DNA from: Marinobacter sp. THAF197a
Lineage (GTDB): Bacteria; Pseudomonadota; Gammaproteobacteria; Pseudomonadales; Oleiphilaceae
Assembly: GCF_009363275.1 (NCBI RefSeq)
Contig: NZ_CP045324.1
Location: 682,001-746,000, forward strand
Direction: 5' to 3'
DNA: 64,000 bases
Position numbers and translations under genes: made by a program. Below, piece by piece: positions 46,814-55,579 of this stretch. Under the pieces are notes generated by a model, which was given only the letters and a program-made list of their open reading frames with translations, was not told the DNA's origin and searched no databases. How positions within the stretch are numbered: position 1 is the stretch's first letter; each line of letters begins with the position of its first letter.

Positions 46814-47728
46814 TTATTCCGGTTGAAGCCATTTGTGGATGGTCTCATCATGGCTGAGTCTGTCCCAGAACCACATCAATGCCTTGCCTTTGTCTTCGCT
46901 ATGGCGGGCCAGATGTACGCTGATGGCGGAGCGGGGTTCACTCGTCTCTTTGGTAATAAGCGAGCCCCTGGCGAGCTGGTTCCGGATTCTCGGGTAGGGC
47001 AGCCAGCCAACCCCCAGTCCTGCCTCCTGGGCCAGAATCTTTTGGTCAATGTTGCTGACGGTGAGGGTTCTCTGGCGCCGGAATATTCCCGCATGGCCGG
47101 GTGGTAGCGAGCGCGACGTATCCGCCGCTACCGCTGCCGGATACTGTGCAATATCCGCTTCGGCCAGGGGGGCGGTCACACTGGCGAGAGGGTGTTCTGC
47201 GCCTACGGCAAACACAAACGGTACTTCCCCCAGTGATTTGGTGGCGAAAGCTCCGGCAGGTTTGCTCAGCAGGTCAGCCCCGACAACCATATCAACGCGA
47301 CGGCTTTGCAGGGCATCCCAGGCACCGGCGAAGACTTCTTCGATAATCTGCACATCAACCGGAACCCCGAGCTGATGAAAATCCCGAATGGCCGGAAACA
47401 GGCATTCAGCCGGCAGCAGCGAGTTAAAGCCAATACGCAGCCGGGTTTCCCAGCCCTGGGCCACCTGCCGCGTGGTATGGGCAAGGTTCTCAGCGGCTTC
47501 CAGCAGTGAACGCCCCTCCTCAAGCAGATACCGCCCGGCCGAGGTCAGCACAGCCTTATGACCGCTGCGGTCAAAGATACTGACGTTCAGATCCTCTTCG
47601 AGCTTCTGAACCGTGTAACTGATGGCGGAAGGCACCCGGAACAGCTCCGAGGCAGCCCCGGCAAAACTGCCCTTGCGGTCAATGGCGTCCAGCACTTTGA
47701 GTGCGTCAATCGTAATGGCTGTATGCAT
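46814..47728 (-). CDS. LysR family transcriptional regulator
   Basis: The 304-residue regulator has the N-terminal winged HTH (ALKVLDAIDRKGSFAGAASEL, in two blocks, then VPSAISYTVQKLEEDL) and a C-terminal periplasmic-binding-like effector domain. It is divergent from the glutathionyl-hydroquinone reductase gene across 190 bases containing the GGGGTCAGACCCC repeats. Regulation of that gene is plausible but not shown. Confidence 0.92.
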   Translation of the reverse strand: MHTAITIDALKVLDAIDRKGSFAGAASELFRVPSAISYTVQKLEEDLNVSIFDRSGHKAVLTSAGRYLLEEGRSLLEAAENLAHTTRQVAQGWETRLRIGFNSLLPAECLFPAIRDFHQLGVPVDVQIIEEVFAGAWDALQSRRVDMVVGADLLSKPAGAFATKSLGEVPFVFAVGAEHPLASVTAPLAEADIAQYPAAVAADTSRSLPPGHAGIFRRQRTLTVSNIDQKILAQEAGLGVGWLPYPRIRNQLARGSLITKETSEPRSAISVHLARHSEDKGKALMWFWDRLSHDETIHKWLQPE

Positions 47729-47814
47729 GTTCGAATAATCTGAAAGTGTTTGCCAGAAATGCTTGCTATCAGCCTACCAGCCCACCCGGTAACCTGTCTC
47801 CAACATTTGTAAAC

Positions 47815-47905
47815 GGGGTCAGACCCCTGTGAATTAATGTGGACAGTTAAATTGGGGTCAGACCCCTGTTGATAAGTCTACAGTTATACATAGGGGTCTG
47901 ACCCC
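47815..47905. repeat. Three copies of the palindrome-like GGGGTCAGACCCC repeat
   Basis: Copies lie at 47815-47827 and 47854-47866 (direct) and 47893-47905 (inverted). Copies 1 and 2 share 16 bases (to CTGT). Copies 2 and 3 form a larger inverted repeat of 16 bases per arm. The third ends 13 bases before the yqjG ATG and overlaps its leader. Confidence 0.9.
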
Positions 47906-47918
47906 AACAGGAGGTTTT

Positions 47919-48905
47919 ATGGGTTTGTTGGTTGATGGTCAGTGGCACGACGAGTGGTATGACACGGACAAGACCGGAGGCAAGTTTGAGCGTGAAGCGG
48001 CTCGGTTTCGCAACTGGGTAACGGTTGATGGCTCGCCCGGTCCGGCGGGGGAGGGCGGCTTTGCGGCCGAGAGCGGGCGCTACCACCTGTATGTGTCTAT
48101 GGCCTGCCCCTGGGCGCACCGGACATTGATATTCCGGAAGCTGAAGGGTTTGGAGCGTCACATTTCGGTGTCGGTTGTGCATCCGGACATGGTGGAGAAT
48201 GGCTGGGAGTTTCGGGAGGATGATCCGGCTCACCAGGATCATCTGTATCAATCCCAGTTTATGCATCAGATCTACACTCGGGCCGCGCCAGATTATTCCG
48301 GTCGGGTCACCGTACCGGTGTTATGGGATAAGCGGCAGGAAACCATTGTCAGCAATGAGTCTGCCGATATCATCCGGATGTTCAATTCCGCGTTTAACGG
48401 CCTGGAAGGTGTGAATTCCGGTCTGGATCTATACCCGGAGCAGCTGCGCGAGCAGATCGATTCGGTGAACGAGCGGGTTTATGACACCGTTAACAATGGT
48501 GTTTACAAGGCCGGCTTCGCGACTGCACAGGACAAATACGAAGAAGCCTACAGCGCGCTGTTTGATTCTCTGGACTGGCTTGAGCAGAGCCTGGCGGGGA
48601 AGCGCTATCTGACCGGCAGCCAGCTTACCGAGGCGGACTGGCGCCTGTTCACCACGTTGATTCGGTTTGATGCCGTGTATTACAGCCATTTCAAATGTAA
48701 TCGCCGGCAGATCCGGGATTATCCGAACCTGTCGGGTTATGTGCGGGAGCTGTACCAGGTGCCCGGAGTGGCCGAGACGGTGGATATTCGGCAGATCAAG
48801 CAGCATTACTATGTCAGCCAGCGCACCATCAACCCGACACAGGTGGTGCCGGTTGGGCCAGATCTGGACTTCGATGCGCCCCATGGTCGCGAGCAGGTTG
48901 GCTAA
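47919..48905 (+). CDS. yqjG: Glutathionyl-hydroquinone reductase (Xi-class GST)
   Basis: The 328-residue enzyme reduces glutathionyl-hydroquinones. The N-terminal thioredoxin-like domain has the catalytic cysteine in SMACPWAHRTLIF, typical of the Xi class. VPVLWDKRQETIVSNESADIIRM binds glutathione, in family blocks, and the helical C-terminal domain has TEADWRLFTTLIRFD. AGGAGG precedes the ATG at 47919. Confidence 0.94.
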   Translation: MGLLVDGQWHDEWYDTDKTGGKFEREAARFRNWVTVDGSPGPAGEGGFAAESGRYHLYVSMACPWAHRTLIFRKLKGLERHISVSVVHPDMVENGWEFREDDPAHQDHLYQSQFMHQIYTRAAPDYSGRVTVPVLWDKRQETIVSNESADIIRMFNSAFNGLEGVNSGLDLYPEQLREQIDSVNERVYDTVNNGVYKAGFATAQDKYEEAYSALFDSLDWLEQSLAGKRYLTGSQLTEADWRLFTTLIRFDAVYYSHFKCNRRQIRDYPNLSGYVRELYQVPGVAETVDIRQIKQHYYVSQRTINPTQVVPVGPDLDFDAPHGREQVG

Positions 48906-48915
48906 GGCAGTAGAA

Positions 48916-48947
48916 CGGGCGGCGCCTGATGGGTTGCCGCCCGGTTT
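48916..48947. terminator. Probable bidirectional hairpin between yqjG and ispB
   Basis: An 8-bp stem CGGGCGGC/GCCGCCCG (48916-48923 with 48936-48943) has a short T-run on the plus strand. Confidence 0.55.
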
Positions 48948-48952
48948 GATAC

Positions 48953-49921
48953 TCAGCTGACTCGGGCTACCGCCACTTCAGTCAGCAACTCCAAGGCCTT
49001 CCGGTGCTCAGACTTCGGCAGGCAGGTGAGCAGGTCGCAGGCGATCTGTGCCTGCTCTTTTGCCTTGGTCATAGTGTATTCAATGGCGCCGGAGGCTTTG
49101 ACAATCTCCAGTACCTTTGGCAGGTCGTCCAGCCCGCCTTTGCGGATGGCCTGACGAATCAGCTGTCGCTCTTCATCGCTGCCGTTGGCCATGGCATAAA
49201 TCAGGGGCAGTGTGGTTTTCCCCTCGGCCAGGTCGTCGCCCACGTTTTTGCCCATGGCTTCCGCATCGCCCAGATAATCGAGAACGTCGTCCACCAGCTG
49301 GAACGCCAGGCCTAGATGCTTGCCGTAGTCTTTCAGTGCAGCTTCCTGCTTGTCATCGGCGCCCGCCAGCAGCGCGCCGGTGTGGGAGGAGGCCTCGAAC
49401 AGCATGGCAGTCTTGTTGTGGATGACCACCATGTACTGCTCTTCGGTAAGATCCGGGTTTTTCACGTTCATCAGCTGCATTACTTCGCCTTCGGCAATCA
49501 CCGCCGTGGCGTGGGACAGCACGTTCATGATCGACAGGCTTTCCAGTTCCACCATCATCTCGAAGGCCCGGGCGTAGAGGAAATCACCTACCAACACACT
49601 GGGAGCATTGCCCCATTTTGCGTTGGCGGTGCTGCGGCCCCGACGCATGTCAGAGGTATCGACAACATCGTCGTGGAGCAGGGTGGCGGTGTGCAGGAAC
49701 TCAATGACGGCAGCCAGTTTCAGGTGTTCGCTTTCGCTGTAGCCGGCAGCCCGACTGGATAGTAGTACCAGCAGCGGCCTCAGGCGTTTGCCGCCGCTTT
49801 CAATGATGTATTGAGCGATCTTCTCAACCATTGGGACGTCAGAGGCAAGCCGCTGGATTATCAGGTCATTGACGCGGCTGAAGTCTTCCGCCACGGTGTC
49901 ATGGATGCGCTGGGCTGTCAT
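48953..49921 (-). CDS. ispB: Octaprenyl diphosphate synthase
   Basis: IspB (322 residues) builds the ubiquinone side chain. The first Asp-rich motif is LLHDDVVDTSDMRRG, and the second LVDDVLDYLGD. ESGGKRLRPLLVLLS is the substrate-binding block. The start at 49921 (MTAQRIHDTVAEDF) fits the family; an upstream ATG at 49978 falls in the promoter region. Side-chain length (C40 or C45) cannot be told from sequence. Divergent from rplU, as in E. coli. Confidence 0.95.
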   Translation of the reverse strand: MTAQRIHDTVAEDFSRVNDLIIQRLASDVPMVEKIAQYIIESGGKRLRPLLVLLSSRAAGYSESEHLKLAAVIEFLHTATLLHDDVVDTSDMRRGRSTANAKWGNAPSVLVGDFLYARAFEMMVELESLSIMNVLSHATAVIAEGEVMQLMNVKNPDLTEEQYMVVIHNKTAMLFEASSHTGALLAGADDKQEAALKDYGKHLGLAFQLVDDVLDYLGDAEAMGKNVGDDLAEGKTTLPLIYAMANGSDEERQLIRQAIRKGGLDDLPKVLEIVKASGAIEYTMTKAKEQAQIACDLLTCLPKSEHRKALELLTEVAVARVS

Positions 49922-49977
49922 CGGGCTGGTACGTCCCTTGCTGGTGTTTTCGTTGAGTTTTCGGGCAGGACGCGGCA

Positions 49978-50006
49978 ATGCTAGGTATTGCTGCCTACAG
50001 TGTCAA
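49978..50006 (-). promoter_or_regulatory. Sigma-70 type promoter of ispB
   Basis: On the minus strand TTGACA (50001-50006) and TAGCAT (49978-49983) are spaced by 17 bases. The predicted start of transcription is about 50 bases before the ATG at 49921. Confidence 0.65.
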
Positions 50007-50024
50007 CTTGCCCGGGAATCTCAC

Positions 50025-50053
50025 TTGTATTGCCCGGCGGCTTTTCGTACAAT
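50025..50053 (+). promoter_or_regulatory. Sigma-70 type promoter of rplU-rpmA
   Basis: TTGTAT (50025-50030) and TACAAT (50048-50053) are separated by 17 bases, about 110 bases before the rplU ATG. Confidence 0.7.
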
Positions 50054-50162
50054 CACGCGCCCAACTCATCCCAACCTGCGCTCCCTGCAATAGGGTCGCC
50101 AGAGCGCCTCCCTTAGAACCAGGTGGATAAGAGCAGGGATGGGTCAATCGCGGAGACTATGA

Positions 50163-50474
50163 ATGTACGCAGTTATTGTTAGCGGTGGTAAGCAGCACCG
50201 TGTAAAAGAAGGCGAAACTCTGAAGCTGGAGAAGCTGGAAGTTGAAACCGGCGGCTCTGTTGAGTTCGATCGTGTTCTTCTGGTTGCCAACGGCGACGAC
50301 GTAAAAGTCGGTGCCCCGGTAGTTGATGGCGCAAAGGTGACCGCTGAAGTGGTTAGCCACGGTCGTCACGACAAGATCAACATCATCAAGTTCCGTCGTC
50401 GTAAGCATCACATGAAGCGTCAGGGCCACCGTCAGTGGTTTACTGAAGTCAAGATCACGGGTATCCAGGGCTAA
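50163..50474 (+). CDS. rplU: 50S ribosomal protein L21
   Basis: L21 (103 residues) binds 23S rRNA. MYAVIVSGGKQHRVKEGE is the universal start, and RRRKHHMKRQGHRQWFTEVKI the basic family tail. It is followed after 35 bases by rpmA with GGAGG in the gap. Confidence 0.98.
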   Translation: MYAVIVSGGKQHRVKEGETLKLEKLEVETGGSVEFDRVLLVANGDDVKVGAPVVDGAKVTAEVVSHGRHDKINIIKFRRRKHHMKRQGHRQWFTEVKITGIQG

Positions 50475-50509
50475 GCCCTCGAATAACCCCTTAATTAAGG
50501 AGGCTGGTA

Positions 50510-50770
50510 ATGGCTCATAAAAAGGCAGCAGGTAGTACCCGTAACGGTCGCGATTCCGAGTCGAAACGACTTGGTGTCAAGCGCTACGGCGGTGAGACTG
50601 TCACTGCAGGCAGCATCATCATTCGTCAGCGTGGCACCCGTTTCCACGCCGGCAGCAACGTAGGCATTGGCAAGGACCACACCCTGTTCGCGAAAGCGGA
50701 AGGTCAGGTGAAGTTCGAGACCAAAGGCCCGCAGAACCGCAAGTTCGTGAGCATCGTTCCGGCTGCGTAA
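50510..50770 (+). CDS. rpmA: 50S ribosomal protein L27
   Basis: L27 (86 residues) reaches the peptidyl-transferase centre through its N-terminus. MAHKKAAGSTRNGRDSESKR and IIIRQRGTRFHAGSNVGIGKD are typical. There is no Firmicutes-style cleaved extension. A terminator follows. Confidence 0.98.
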   Translation: MAHKKAAGSTRNGRDSESKRLGVKRYGGETVTAGSIIIRQRGTRFHAGSNVGIGKDHTLFAKAEGQVKFETKGPQNRKFVSIVPAA

Positions 50771-50845
50771 GCAGCGGCGATCCGGTTCTGTTGAACCTTG
50801 GATGAGCCTGATATGCTGATCTGATCAGCCCTCAGGTGAATCCGG

Positions 50846-50882
50846 AGCCCCGCAAAGCTTCCATGAGGCTGCGGGGCTTTTT
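50846..50882 (+). terminator. Intrinsic terminator after rpmA
   Basis: AGCCCCGCA (50846-50854) pairs with TGCGGGGCT (50870-50878), followed by a T-run. It lies just upstream of obgE. Confidence 0.9.
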
Positions 50883-50906
50883 AGTTTATGCAAAGGCATC
50901 AGGCGT

Positions 50907-52100
50907 ATGAAATTTGTAGACGAAGCCACCATCATTGTTGAAGCCGGTAAAGGCGGCCACGGCTGCCTGAGTTTCCGGCGGGAAAAGTATGTACCAAAGG
51001 GTGGTCCCGACGGCGGTGACGGCGGGGATGGCGGCTCTGTCTACCTGGAAGCAGACAGCGCTCTGAACACGCTGATCGATTACCGCTTCCAGCGCAAACA
51101 CAAGGCCCAGAATGGCGAGCCGGGGGCCGGGCGTAACTGCACAGGTAACAAGGGTGAAGACCTGGTGCTGCCGGTACCGGTAGGCACCACCGTTGTGGAT
51201 ATGGATACCCATGAAGTGCTGGGCGACCTCACCAAGGAAGGCCAGCGCCTGAAGGTGGCCCAGGGTGGTTTTCATGGCCTGGGGAATACCCGTTTCAAGT
51301 CATCGGTCAATCGTGCCCCGCGACAGACCAGTAAAGGCTCGGAAGGTGAGACCCGTAATTTGCGCCTGGAGCTGAAGGTTCTTGCGGATGTCGGTTTACT
51401 GGGCATGCCCAATGCCGGCAAATCTACTTTCATTCGTTCGGTATCTGCGGCAAAGCCGAAGGTGGCTGACTACCCGTTTACCACGCTGGTACCCAATCTT
51501 GGTGTGGTTAGTGTTCAGGCTCACCAGAGCTTTGTCATTGCCGACATTCCGGGGTTGATCGAAGGCGCTGCCGAGGGCGCAGGGCTGGGTATCCGCTTCC
51601 TTAAACATCTGGTGCGTACCCGCTTGTTGCTGCACTTGGTGGATGTGGCGCCTTACGATGGTTCGTCCCCCGTTGAGGCGGTAAAGGCCATTGCTCTCGA
51701 GTTGGAGAAGTTTAGCGAAACCCTGGCCAGCCGCCCCCGTTGGCTGGTGCTGAACAAGGTCGATATGGTGCCAGAAGAAGATCGTGAAGCCCATTGCCGG
51801 GCCATCGTGGATGAGCTGGGTTGGGAAGGTCCGGTATTCCGCATCTCGGCATTGAGTGGTGAGGGTACCAAGCCGTTGGTTCAGGCGGTGATGCGCTGGA
51901 TTGAAGAGCAGGCGGAGCAGGAAGCCGAGAACCCGGAAGTTGCCGAGCAGGAGGCCGCTCGTCGCCGCCGGATGGACGAAGAGGCCCGCGCCAGAATTGA
52001 AGCTGATCGACAGGCTCGCCGGGCTGCGCGAGAAGCCGATGACGATGATGACTTTGACGACGACGATTACGACGTCGAAGTCGTCTACGCCCCTGAGTAA
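50907..52100 (+). CDS. obgE: GTPase ObgE/CgtA
   Basis: ObgE (397 residues) is an essential GTPase for ribosome maturation and the stringent response. The Obg domain (residues 1-158) has Gly-rich loops such as KGGPDGGDGGDGG. The G domain has G1 GMPNAGKST, G3 DIPGLIEGA and G4 LNKVDMV. The C-terminal tail is long, coiled and ends in a strongly acidic run of Asp residues (about 378-391). A proB gene follows after 30 bases. Confidence 0.97.
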   Translation: MKFVDEATIIVEAGKGGHGCLSFRREKYVPKGGPDGGDGGDGGSVYLEADSALNTLIDYRFQRKHKAQNGEPGAGRNCTGNKGEDLVLPVPVGTTVVDMDTHEVLGDLTKEGQRLKVAQGGFHGLGNTRFKSSVNRAPRQTSKGSEGETRNLRLELKVLADVGLLGMPNAGKSTFIRSVSAAKPKVADYPFTTLVPNLGVVSVQAHQSFVIADIPGLIEGAAEGAGLGIRFLKHLVRTRLLLHLVDVAPYDGSSPVEAVKAIALELEKFSETLASRPRWLVLNKVDMVPEEDREAHCRAIVDELGWEGPVFRISALSGEGTKPLVQAVMRWIEEQAEQEAENPEVAEQEAARRRRMDEEARARIEADRQARRAAREADDDDDFDDDDYDVEVVYAPE

Positions 52101-52130
52101 ACCGCAACCCCAAGGGACAGAATCACAATC

Positions 52131-53255
52131 ATGAGTGAACGCCTCCAGCTCCGAAAGGCTCGACGTCTGGTTATCAAAATTGGTAGTGCCTTGCTTACCG
52201 ATGATGGCAAGGGGTTGGATGTCGCGGCCCTCGGGTTGTGGGTAGACCAGATTGCGGAGCTGATTGCCGAAGGCGTGGAAGTGGTGGTGGTGTCCTCAGG
52301 CTCGGTGGCTGAAGGCATGAGTCGCTTGGGCTGGAGCTCGCGGCCCCAGCATTTGCACGAGTTGCAGGCCGCAGCAGCGGTCGGTCAGATGGGCCTGGTG
52401 CAAACCTGGGAGGCGCAGTTCAAGCGCCATGATATCCACACCGCTCAGATTCTGCTGACCCACGATGATCTCTCCGATCGCAAGCGTTACCTGAACGGCC
52501 GCAGCACGCTGCGCACGCTTCTGGATTACGGTGTGGTGCCCATCGTCAATGAAAACGATACGGTGGTGACCGACGAGATCCGTTTCGGTGACAACGATAC
52601 CTTGGGCGCGCTGGTGGCCAACCTGATCGAAGCTGATGGTCTGATCATCCTTACCGACCAGTTGGGGTTGTTTAACAAGGACCCACGTAAGCATCAGGAT
52701 GCAGAACTGGTTACCGAACGAAAAGCCGAAGACCGGGATCTCGACGCCATGGCGGGTGGCGGCGCCGGGGCGCTAGGCCGGGGAGGTATGCTGACGAAGC
52801 TGCGGGCAGCCCGCCTGGCAGCCCGTTCAGGTGCCTTTACCGTGATCGTCGGCGGTCGTATCGAGCATGCGATTTCCCGTCTGCGGCAGGGTGATGTGAT
52901 TGGCACGTTATTGCTTCCAGAGCAGGGTAGAATGGCGGCTCGCAAACAGTGGATTGCCAGCCATCTGCAAACCCGGGGTAAGTTGACGCTGGATGATGGT
53001 GCGGTAAAGGTGTTGCGCCAGGGCGGTCGCAGTTTGTTGCCGGTAGGCGTGAAGGCAATTGCCGGCCAGTTCCGGCGGGGCGAGATGGTGTCATGCGTTG
53101 ACCTGAATGGTCGGGAAATTGCCCGCGGGCTTGTTAACTACGATGCTGACGAAGCAAGGGCTATTGCCGGCCGCTCAAGTGATCGCATTGCCGATGTGCT
53201 GGGTTATGTCTCCGACGAAGAGATGATTCATCGGGATAATCTGGTTGTGGTCTGA
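52131..53255 (+). CDS. proB: Glutamate 5-kinase
   Basis: ProB (374 residues) catalyses the first step of proline synthesis. The amino-acid kinase domain has VIKIGSALL, VSSGSVAEGM and NENDTVVTDEIRFGDND. The C-terminal PUA domain (about residues 280-370) is present. Divergence from rpsT is replaced here by a convergent arrangement with a shared terminator. Confidence 0.97.
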   Translation: MSERLQLRKARRLVIKIGSALLTDDGKGLDVAALGLWVDQIAELIAEGVEVVVVSSGSVAEGMSRLGWSSRPQHLHELQAAAAVGQMGLVQTWEAQFKRHDIHTAQILLTHDDLSDRKRYLNGRSTLRTLLDYGVVPIVNENDTVVTDEIRFGDNDTLGALVANLIEADGLIILTDQLGLFNKDPRKHQDAELVTERKAEDRDLDAMAGGGAGALGRGGMLTKLRAARLAARSGAFTVIVGGRIEHAISRLRQGDVIGTLLLPEQGRMAARKQWIASHLQTRGKLTLDDGAVKVLRQGGRSLLPVGVKAIAGQFRRGEMVSCVDLNGREIARGLVNYDADEARAIAGRSSDRIADVLGYVSDEEMIHRDNLVVV

Positions 53256-53287
53256 GTTGTTCGTATAACGGGTAAAATTCAGGCACA

Positions 53288-53314
53288 AAAAAACCGGCAC
53301 GAAGCCGGTTTTTT
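53288..53314. terminator. Bidirectional terminator between proB and rpsT
   Basis: An 11-bp stem (AAAAAACCGGC with GCCGGTTTTTT) encloses ACGAA; A- and T-runs serve both directions. Confidence 0.92.
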
Positions 53315-53327
53315 ATGAGCTCAAGAT

Positions 53328-53597
53328 TCAGGCAGCTTTCAGGGCCTTAATCTTGGCGTTCAGGCGGCTCTTATGACGAGCAACCTTGTTCTTGGCGAAG
53401 ATGCCTTTGTTGACCATGCTGTCCAGAATCGGCTGAGCGGTCTTCAGGGCTTCCTGAGCGCCTTCGTAGCTGCCAGCTTTGATCTGGGCATCTACTTTCT
53501 TCATGTAAGTACGTGCCATGGAACGCAGGCTGGCGTTGTGCTTGCGGTTTTTCTCGTTCTGACGAGCGCGCTTCTTGGCTTGCGGGGAATTTGCCAC
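53328..53597 (-). CDS. rpsT: 30S ribosomal protein S20
   Basis: S20 (89 residues) binds 16S rRNA. ANSPQAKKRARQNEKNRKHN is the typical basic helical start and the chain is all helical. The initiation codon is GTG (53595-53597 on the minus strand) with CAGGAG upstream. E. coli rpsT also uses a non-ATG start, which takes part in its feedback control. Confidence 0.96.
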   Translation of the reverse strand: MANSPQAKKRARQNEKNRKHNASLRSMARTYMKKVDAQIKAGSYEGAQEALKTAQPILDSMVNKGIFAKNKVARHKSRLNAKIKALKAA

Positions 53598-53867
53598 CGT
53601 AAAACTCCTGAAATTCGTTGCTGTAACTACTGAATATGTTTACATCGCAGGCGCGCCAAAACCAGCGCGTCGGAATAAATGACGCGGAACTATGCCGCCG
53701 AAAGCCCCAAATGTCAAGGCCGGCGGCGCAGTAATCCCCGTGTTGAAAAGGCCTGTGATACACTCCCGCATCGCCTGCATGGGGCCTGAACCGGCTATGG
53801 CTGGCACCTTGCGGATTACCGAAACGCCGTTCCGGCCTGAACCCTGGATTTCTGGACGCCCATCACC

Positions 53868-55457
53868 ATGTCATCGGAACCTCAACCAATAGACTCTCAG
53901 CCCCCAGTTCAGGAGCCCCCAAAAGCGCCCGGCTTGCTGCGTTCATCCGGGGTGGTTGGCGTAATGACCATGCTATCGCGGGTGCTGGGGTTAGTGCGGG
54001 ATATGGTGATTGCTCGCTATTTCGGGGCGGGTACCGCGGCGGATGCCTTCTTCGTGGCGTTCAAGATTCCCAACTTCCTGCGCCGCCTGTTTGCCGAAGG
54101 CGCCTTTTCCCAGGCCTTCGTGCCGGTGCTGTCGTCCTATCGGGAAAATCGTGACATCTCCGAGGTCAAACGCCTGGTGGATGCGGTGGCAGGTTCTCTT
54201 GGCCTGGTGCTGCTGGCGGTGACGCTGGTCGCCATGCTGGGTGCGCCGGTGCTGACCTCCATCTTTGCCCCGGGCTTTCTCAGTGATGACGTCAAGTTTG
54301 CCCTGGCCAGCGATATGCTGCGCATCACGTTTCCATACCTGCTGCTGATCTCTCTCACGGCGTTCGCCGGTGGTATTCTGAACAGCTATGACCGATTTGC
54401 GATTCCGGCGTTCACCCCTGTCTTGCTGAATCTATCTATGATCGGGGCGGCTATTTTCCTGGCCCCGTTAATGGATGAACCTGTCATGGCGCTGGCCTGG
54501 GGTGTGTTTATCGCCGGTGCCTTGCAGCTTTTTTTCCAGTTACCGTTCCTGATGCGCCTGGGGCTGCTGCCCAGGCCGAGGGTGGACTACAAACACGAAG
54601 GCGTCAGCCGCATTCTCAAGCTGATGGCGCCGGCGTTGTTTGGCGTGTCGGTCAGCCAGATTAACCTGTTGCTGGACACCGTGCTGGCGTCGTTCCTGCA
54701 AACGGGTAGCGTATCCTGGCTTTATTACTCCGATCGGCTGGCGGAGCTGCCGTTGGGCGTATTCGGCATTGCCATTGCCACGGTAATTCTGCCCAGTCTG
54801 TCGCGCAAGCATGCGGCGGCGTCCAAAGATCAGTTTGCCGCTACCCTGGACTGGGCCGTGCGCGCGGTGTTGTTGATTGGCGTGCCGGCAGCGCTGGCAC
54901 TGGCACTGTTGGCGGAACCGCTGATTGCCACCCTGTTTCATTATGGTGAGGTGACCGATCGGGATGTGGCCATGTCGGCCCAGAGTCTCCGGGCATACTC
55001 CGCTGGCTTGCTGGCGTTCATGTTGATCAAGGTGCTGGCCCCCGGTTTTTTCTCCCGGGAAGACACCAAAACCCCAGTGAAAATCGGCGTAATTGCCATG
55101 GTTGCCAATATGGCCTTCAACCTGGCGTTGATTGTGCCCCTGGCTCATGCTGGCCTGGCGCTGGCGACTTCCATTTCGGCCTGGCTGAATGGCTACCTAC
55201 TCTGGCGCGGATTGCGCAAAGAGGGCGTCTGGAAAAGCCAGCCGGGCTGGCCCAGGTTCCTGATTCAGTTGTTGGTGGCCAATGCCGCCCTGGCTGCGGT
55301 GGTGTTCTGGCTGAATGCCCCGGTGGCAGACTGGCTTGCCGCCAGTGGTCTGCAGCGGGCCATCGATATGGGGGTTCTGGTTGTTGCCGGGGTGGCGGCC
55401 TATTTTGTGGCTCTGGCCCTGGTAGGTGTGCGGGTTCGCCAGTTCCGCCAGAAGTAA
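53868..55457 (+). CDS. murJ: Lipid II flippase MurJ
   Basis: MurJ (529 residues, 14 predicted membrane helices) flips lipid II across the inner membrane. RSSGVVGVMTMLSRVLGLVRD and FFVAFKIPNFLRRLFAEGAFSQAF in family blocks mark the MOP-family start with its conserved Arg residues. The C-terminus ends in a basic tail. It is divergent from rpsT across 270 bases that hold no other gene I can identify, and is followed by ribF. Confidence 0.96.
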   Translation: MSSEPQPIDSQPPVQEPPKAPGLLRSSGVVGVMTMLSRVLGLVRDMVIARYFGAGTAADAFFVAFKIPNFLRRLFAEGAFSQAFVPVLSSYRENRDISEVKRLVDAVAGSLGLVLLAVTLVAMLGAPVLTSIFAPGFLSDDVKFALASDMLRITFPYLLLISLTAFAGGILNSYDRFAIPAFTPVLLNLSMIGAAIFLAPLMDEPVMALAWGVFIAGALQLFFQLPFLMRLGLLPRPRVDYKHEGVSRILKLMAPALFGVSVSQINLLLDTVLASFLQTGSVSWLYYSDRLAELPLGVFGIAIATVILPSLSRKHAAASKDQFAATLDWAVRAVLLIGVPAALALALLAEPLIATLFHYGEVTDRDVAMSAQSLRAYSAGLLAFMLIKVLAPGFFSREDTKTPVKIGVIAMVANMAFNLALIVPLAHAGLALATSISAWLNGYLLWRGLRKEGVWKSQPGWPRFLIQLLVANAALAAVVFWLNAPVADWLAASGLQRAIDMGVLVVAGVAAYFVALALVGVRVRQFRQK

Positions 55458-55493
55458 GCAGCCTCAAGATTTCTACCGCACCCCAGCATGAGG

Positions 55494-55499
55494 TATAAT
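55494..55499 (+). promoter_or_regulatory. Consensus -10 of the ribF-ileS-lspA transcription unit
   Basis: A perfect TATAAT lies between murJ and ribF, about 80 bases before the ribF ATG. The -35 region (TTCTAC or similar at 17 bases) is weak. Confidence 0.5.
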
Positions 55500-55579
55500 C
55501 GCGCGTTTTCTCACCAGCGCATCTCGCTTCTCGGGCAGGTGCGCCACAAAGCCAGCTGGCAAGTTAAGGTTCGCAGTAC

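Noticed and set aside
47815..47905. Insertion sequence ends
   Set aside because: No transposase or target duplication is present; only three short repeats are seen.
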